5,479 nucleotides of DNA, taken from NCBI GenBank assembly GCA_023413015.1, contig JAEZQR010000305.1, positions 1 to 5,479 on the forward strand, given 5' to 3'. This DNA comes from Pseudomonadota bacterium. GTDB taxonomy: Bacteria > Pseudomonadota > Alphaproteobacteria > Sphingomonadales > Sphingomonadaceae. Within the stretch, counting starts at the first letter, position 1. Each line of letters opens with the position of its first letter. Positions 5,211 through 5,479 of this stretch are shown here, in pieces. The notes beneath the pieces were generated by a model. That model made no database searches, had not been told where the DNA came from, and saw only the letters and a list, made by a program, of their open reading frames with translations. Both the position numbers and the translations under genes were made by a program.

Positions 5211-5479
5211 GACGTCACCGTCGCGTCCGCCACTGGCCGGCTCTCGAGGAGGAGGCCCTGCCCTACCAGGATCAGATGCTCGCGCTCGCCGTCCTTGACG
5301 ACCACCAGGCGCGTCTTGGCGTCCAGCGCCAGGGTGGACACAAGCATGAGCGACTGTCCGGGTAGCTTCAGATAGTCGCGCAGCCGGTCCAGCGACTTCG
5401 ATCGCCGCAGGAACGCCGCAGCGCCCACGAGGGCCGCCAGCAGCGCCGCCAGCAGCGCCAAGGCCTGCAGATAGGAAAG
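5207..5479 (-). CDS. fliO: FliO-like export gate assembly protein, 5' end cut by the window
   Basis: FliO is a small bitopic membrane protein that helps FliP assemble into the export gate. Ninety residues are visible and the frame stays open to the right edge. A hydrophobic segment fills the first 20 or so visible residues (starting LSYLQALALLAA), followed by a basic stop-transfer stretch FLRRSK and a small cytoplasmic beta-rich domain with LVVVKDGEREHLILVG, which is the common core of the family. A TTG at 5459-5461 could serve as a start but would cut into the membrane segment, so the true start probably lies just beyond the window, and the visible part is nearly the whole protein. The four-base ATGA overlap with fliP supports the assignment. 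FliO sequences are weakly conserved, so the call rests on both architecture and position. Confidence 0.85.
   Translation of the reverse strand, partial: LSYLQALALLAALLAALVGAAAFLRRSKSLDRLRDYLKLPGQSLMLVSTLALDAKTRLVVVKDGEREHLILVGQGLLLESRPVADATVTS

Overview
This GC-rich window is a compact piece of a flagellar locus from an alphaproteobacterium. Three things support that assignment: a FlaF-type flagellin-synthesis regulator (essentially an alphaproteobacterial family), a MotA/MotB stator pair followed by a FliL-like gene, and FliO/FliP of the flagellar type III export gate. The gene arrangement and protein style fit a sphingomonad best, but that finer placement is inference.

Layout from left to right. 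1-75: short leader with a ribosome binding site. 76-783 (+): a protein with two PilZ-like halves, the second carrying a good c-di-GMP signature. 784-858: convergent gap with a strong GC-rich hairpin. 859-1251 (-): a small single-domain PilZ protein, translationally coupled to flaF, 1248-1595 (-). 1596-1719: 124-base divergent control region. 1720-3945 (+): a tight operon of motA, motB and a small FliL-like membrane protein, with gaps of 8 and 4 bases. 3946-3963: 18-base convergent gap. 3964-5479 (-): an operon read leftwards of fliO (5' end cut by the window edge), fliP, a possible 14-codon ORF, and an unrecognised 155-residue membrane-anchored protein with a basic tail.

How the genes fit together. 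FliO and FliP build the export gate that secretes flagellar parts. FlaF tunes flagellin production. MotA, MotB and probably the FliL-like protein form the torque-generating stator and its accessory. The two PilZ proteins are natural candidates for passing c-di-GMP levels to motility, possibly to the stator or to flagellin synthesis, but no direct target is visible in the DNA.

I see no mobile element, CRISPR array, tRNA, rRNA or recent insertion. The locus is mostly conventional. The least explained parts are the 155-residue protein behind fliP, the third stator-operon gene, the tandem PilZ protein with a degenerate first half, and the flaF-PilZ coupling.
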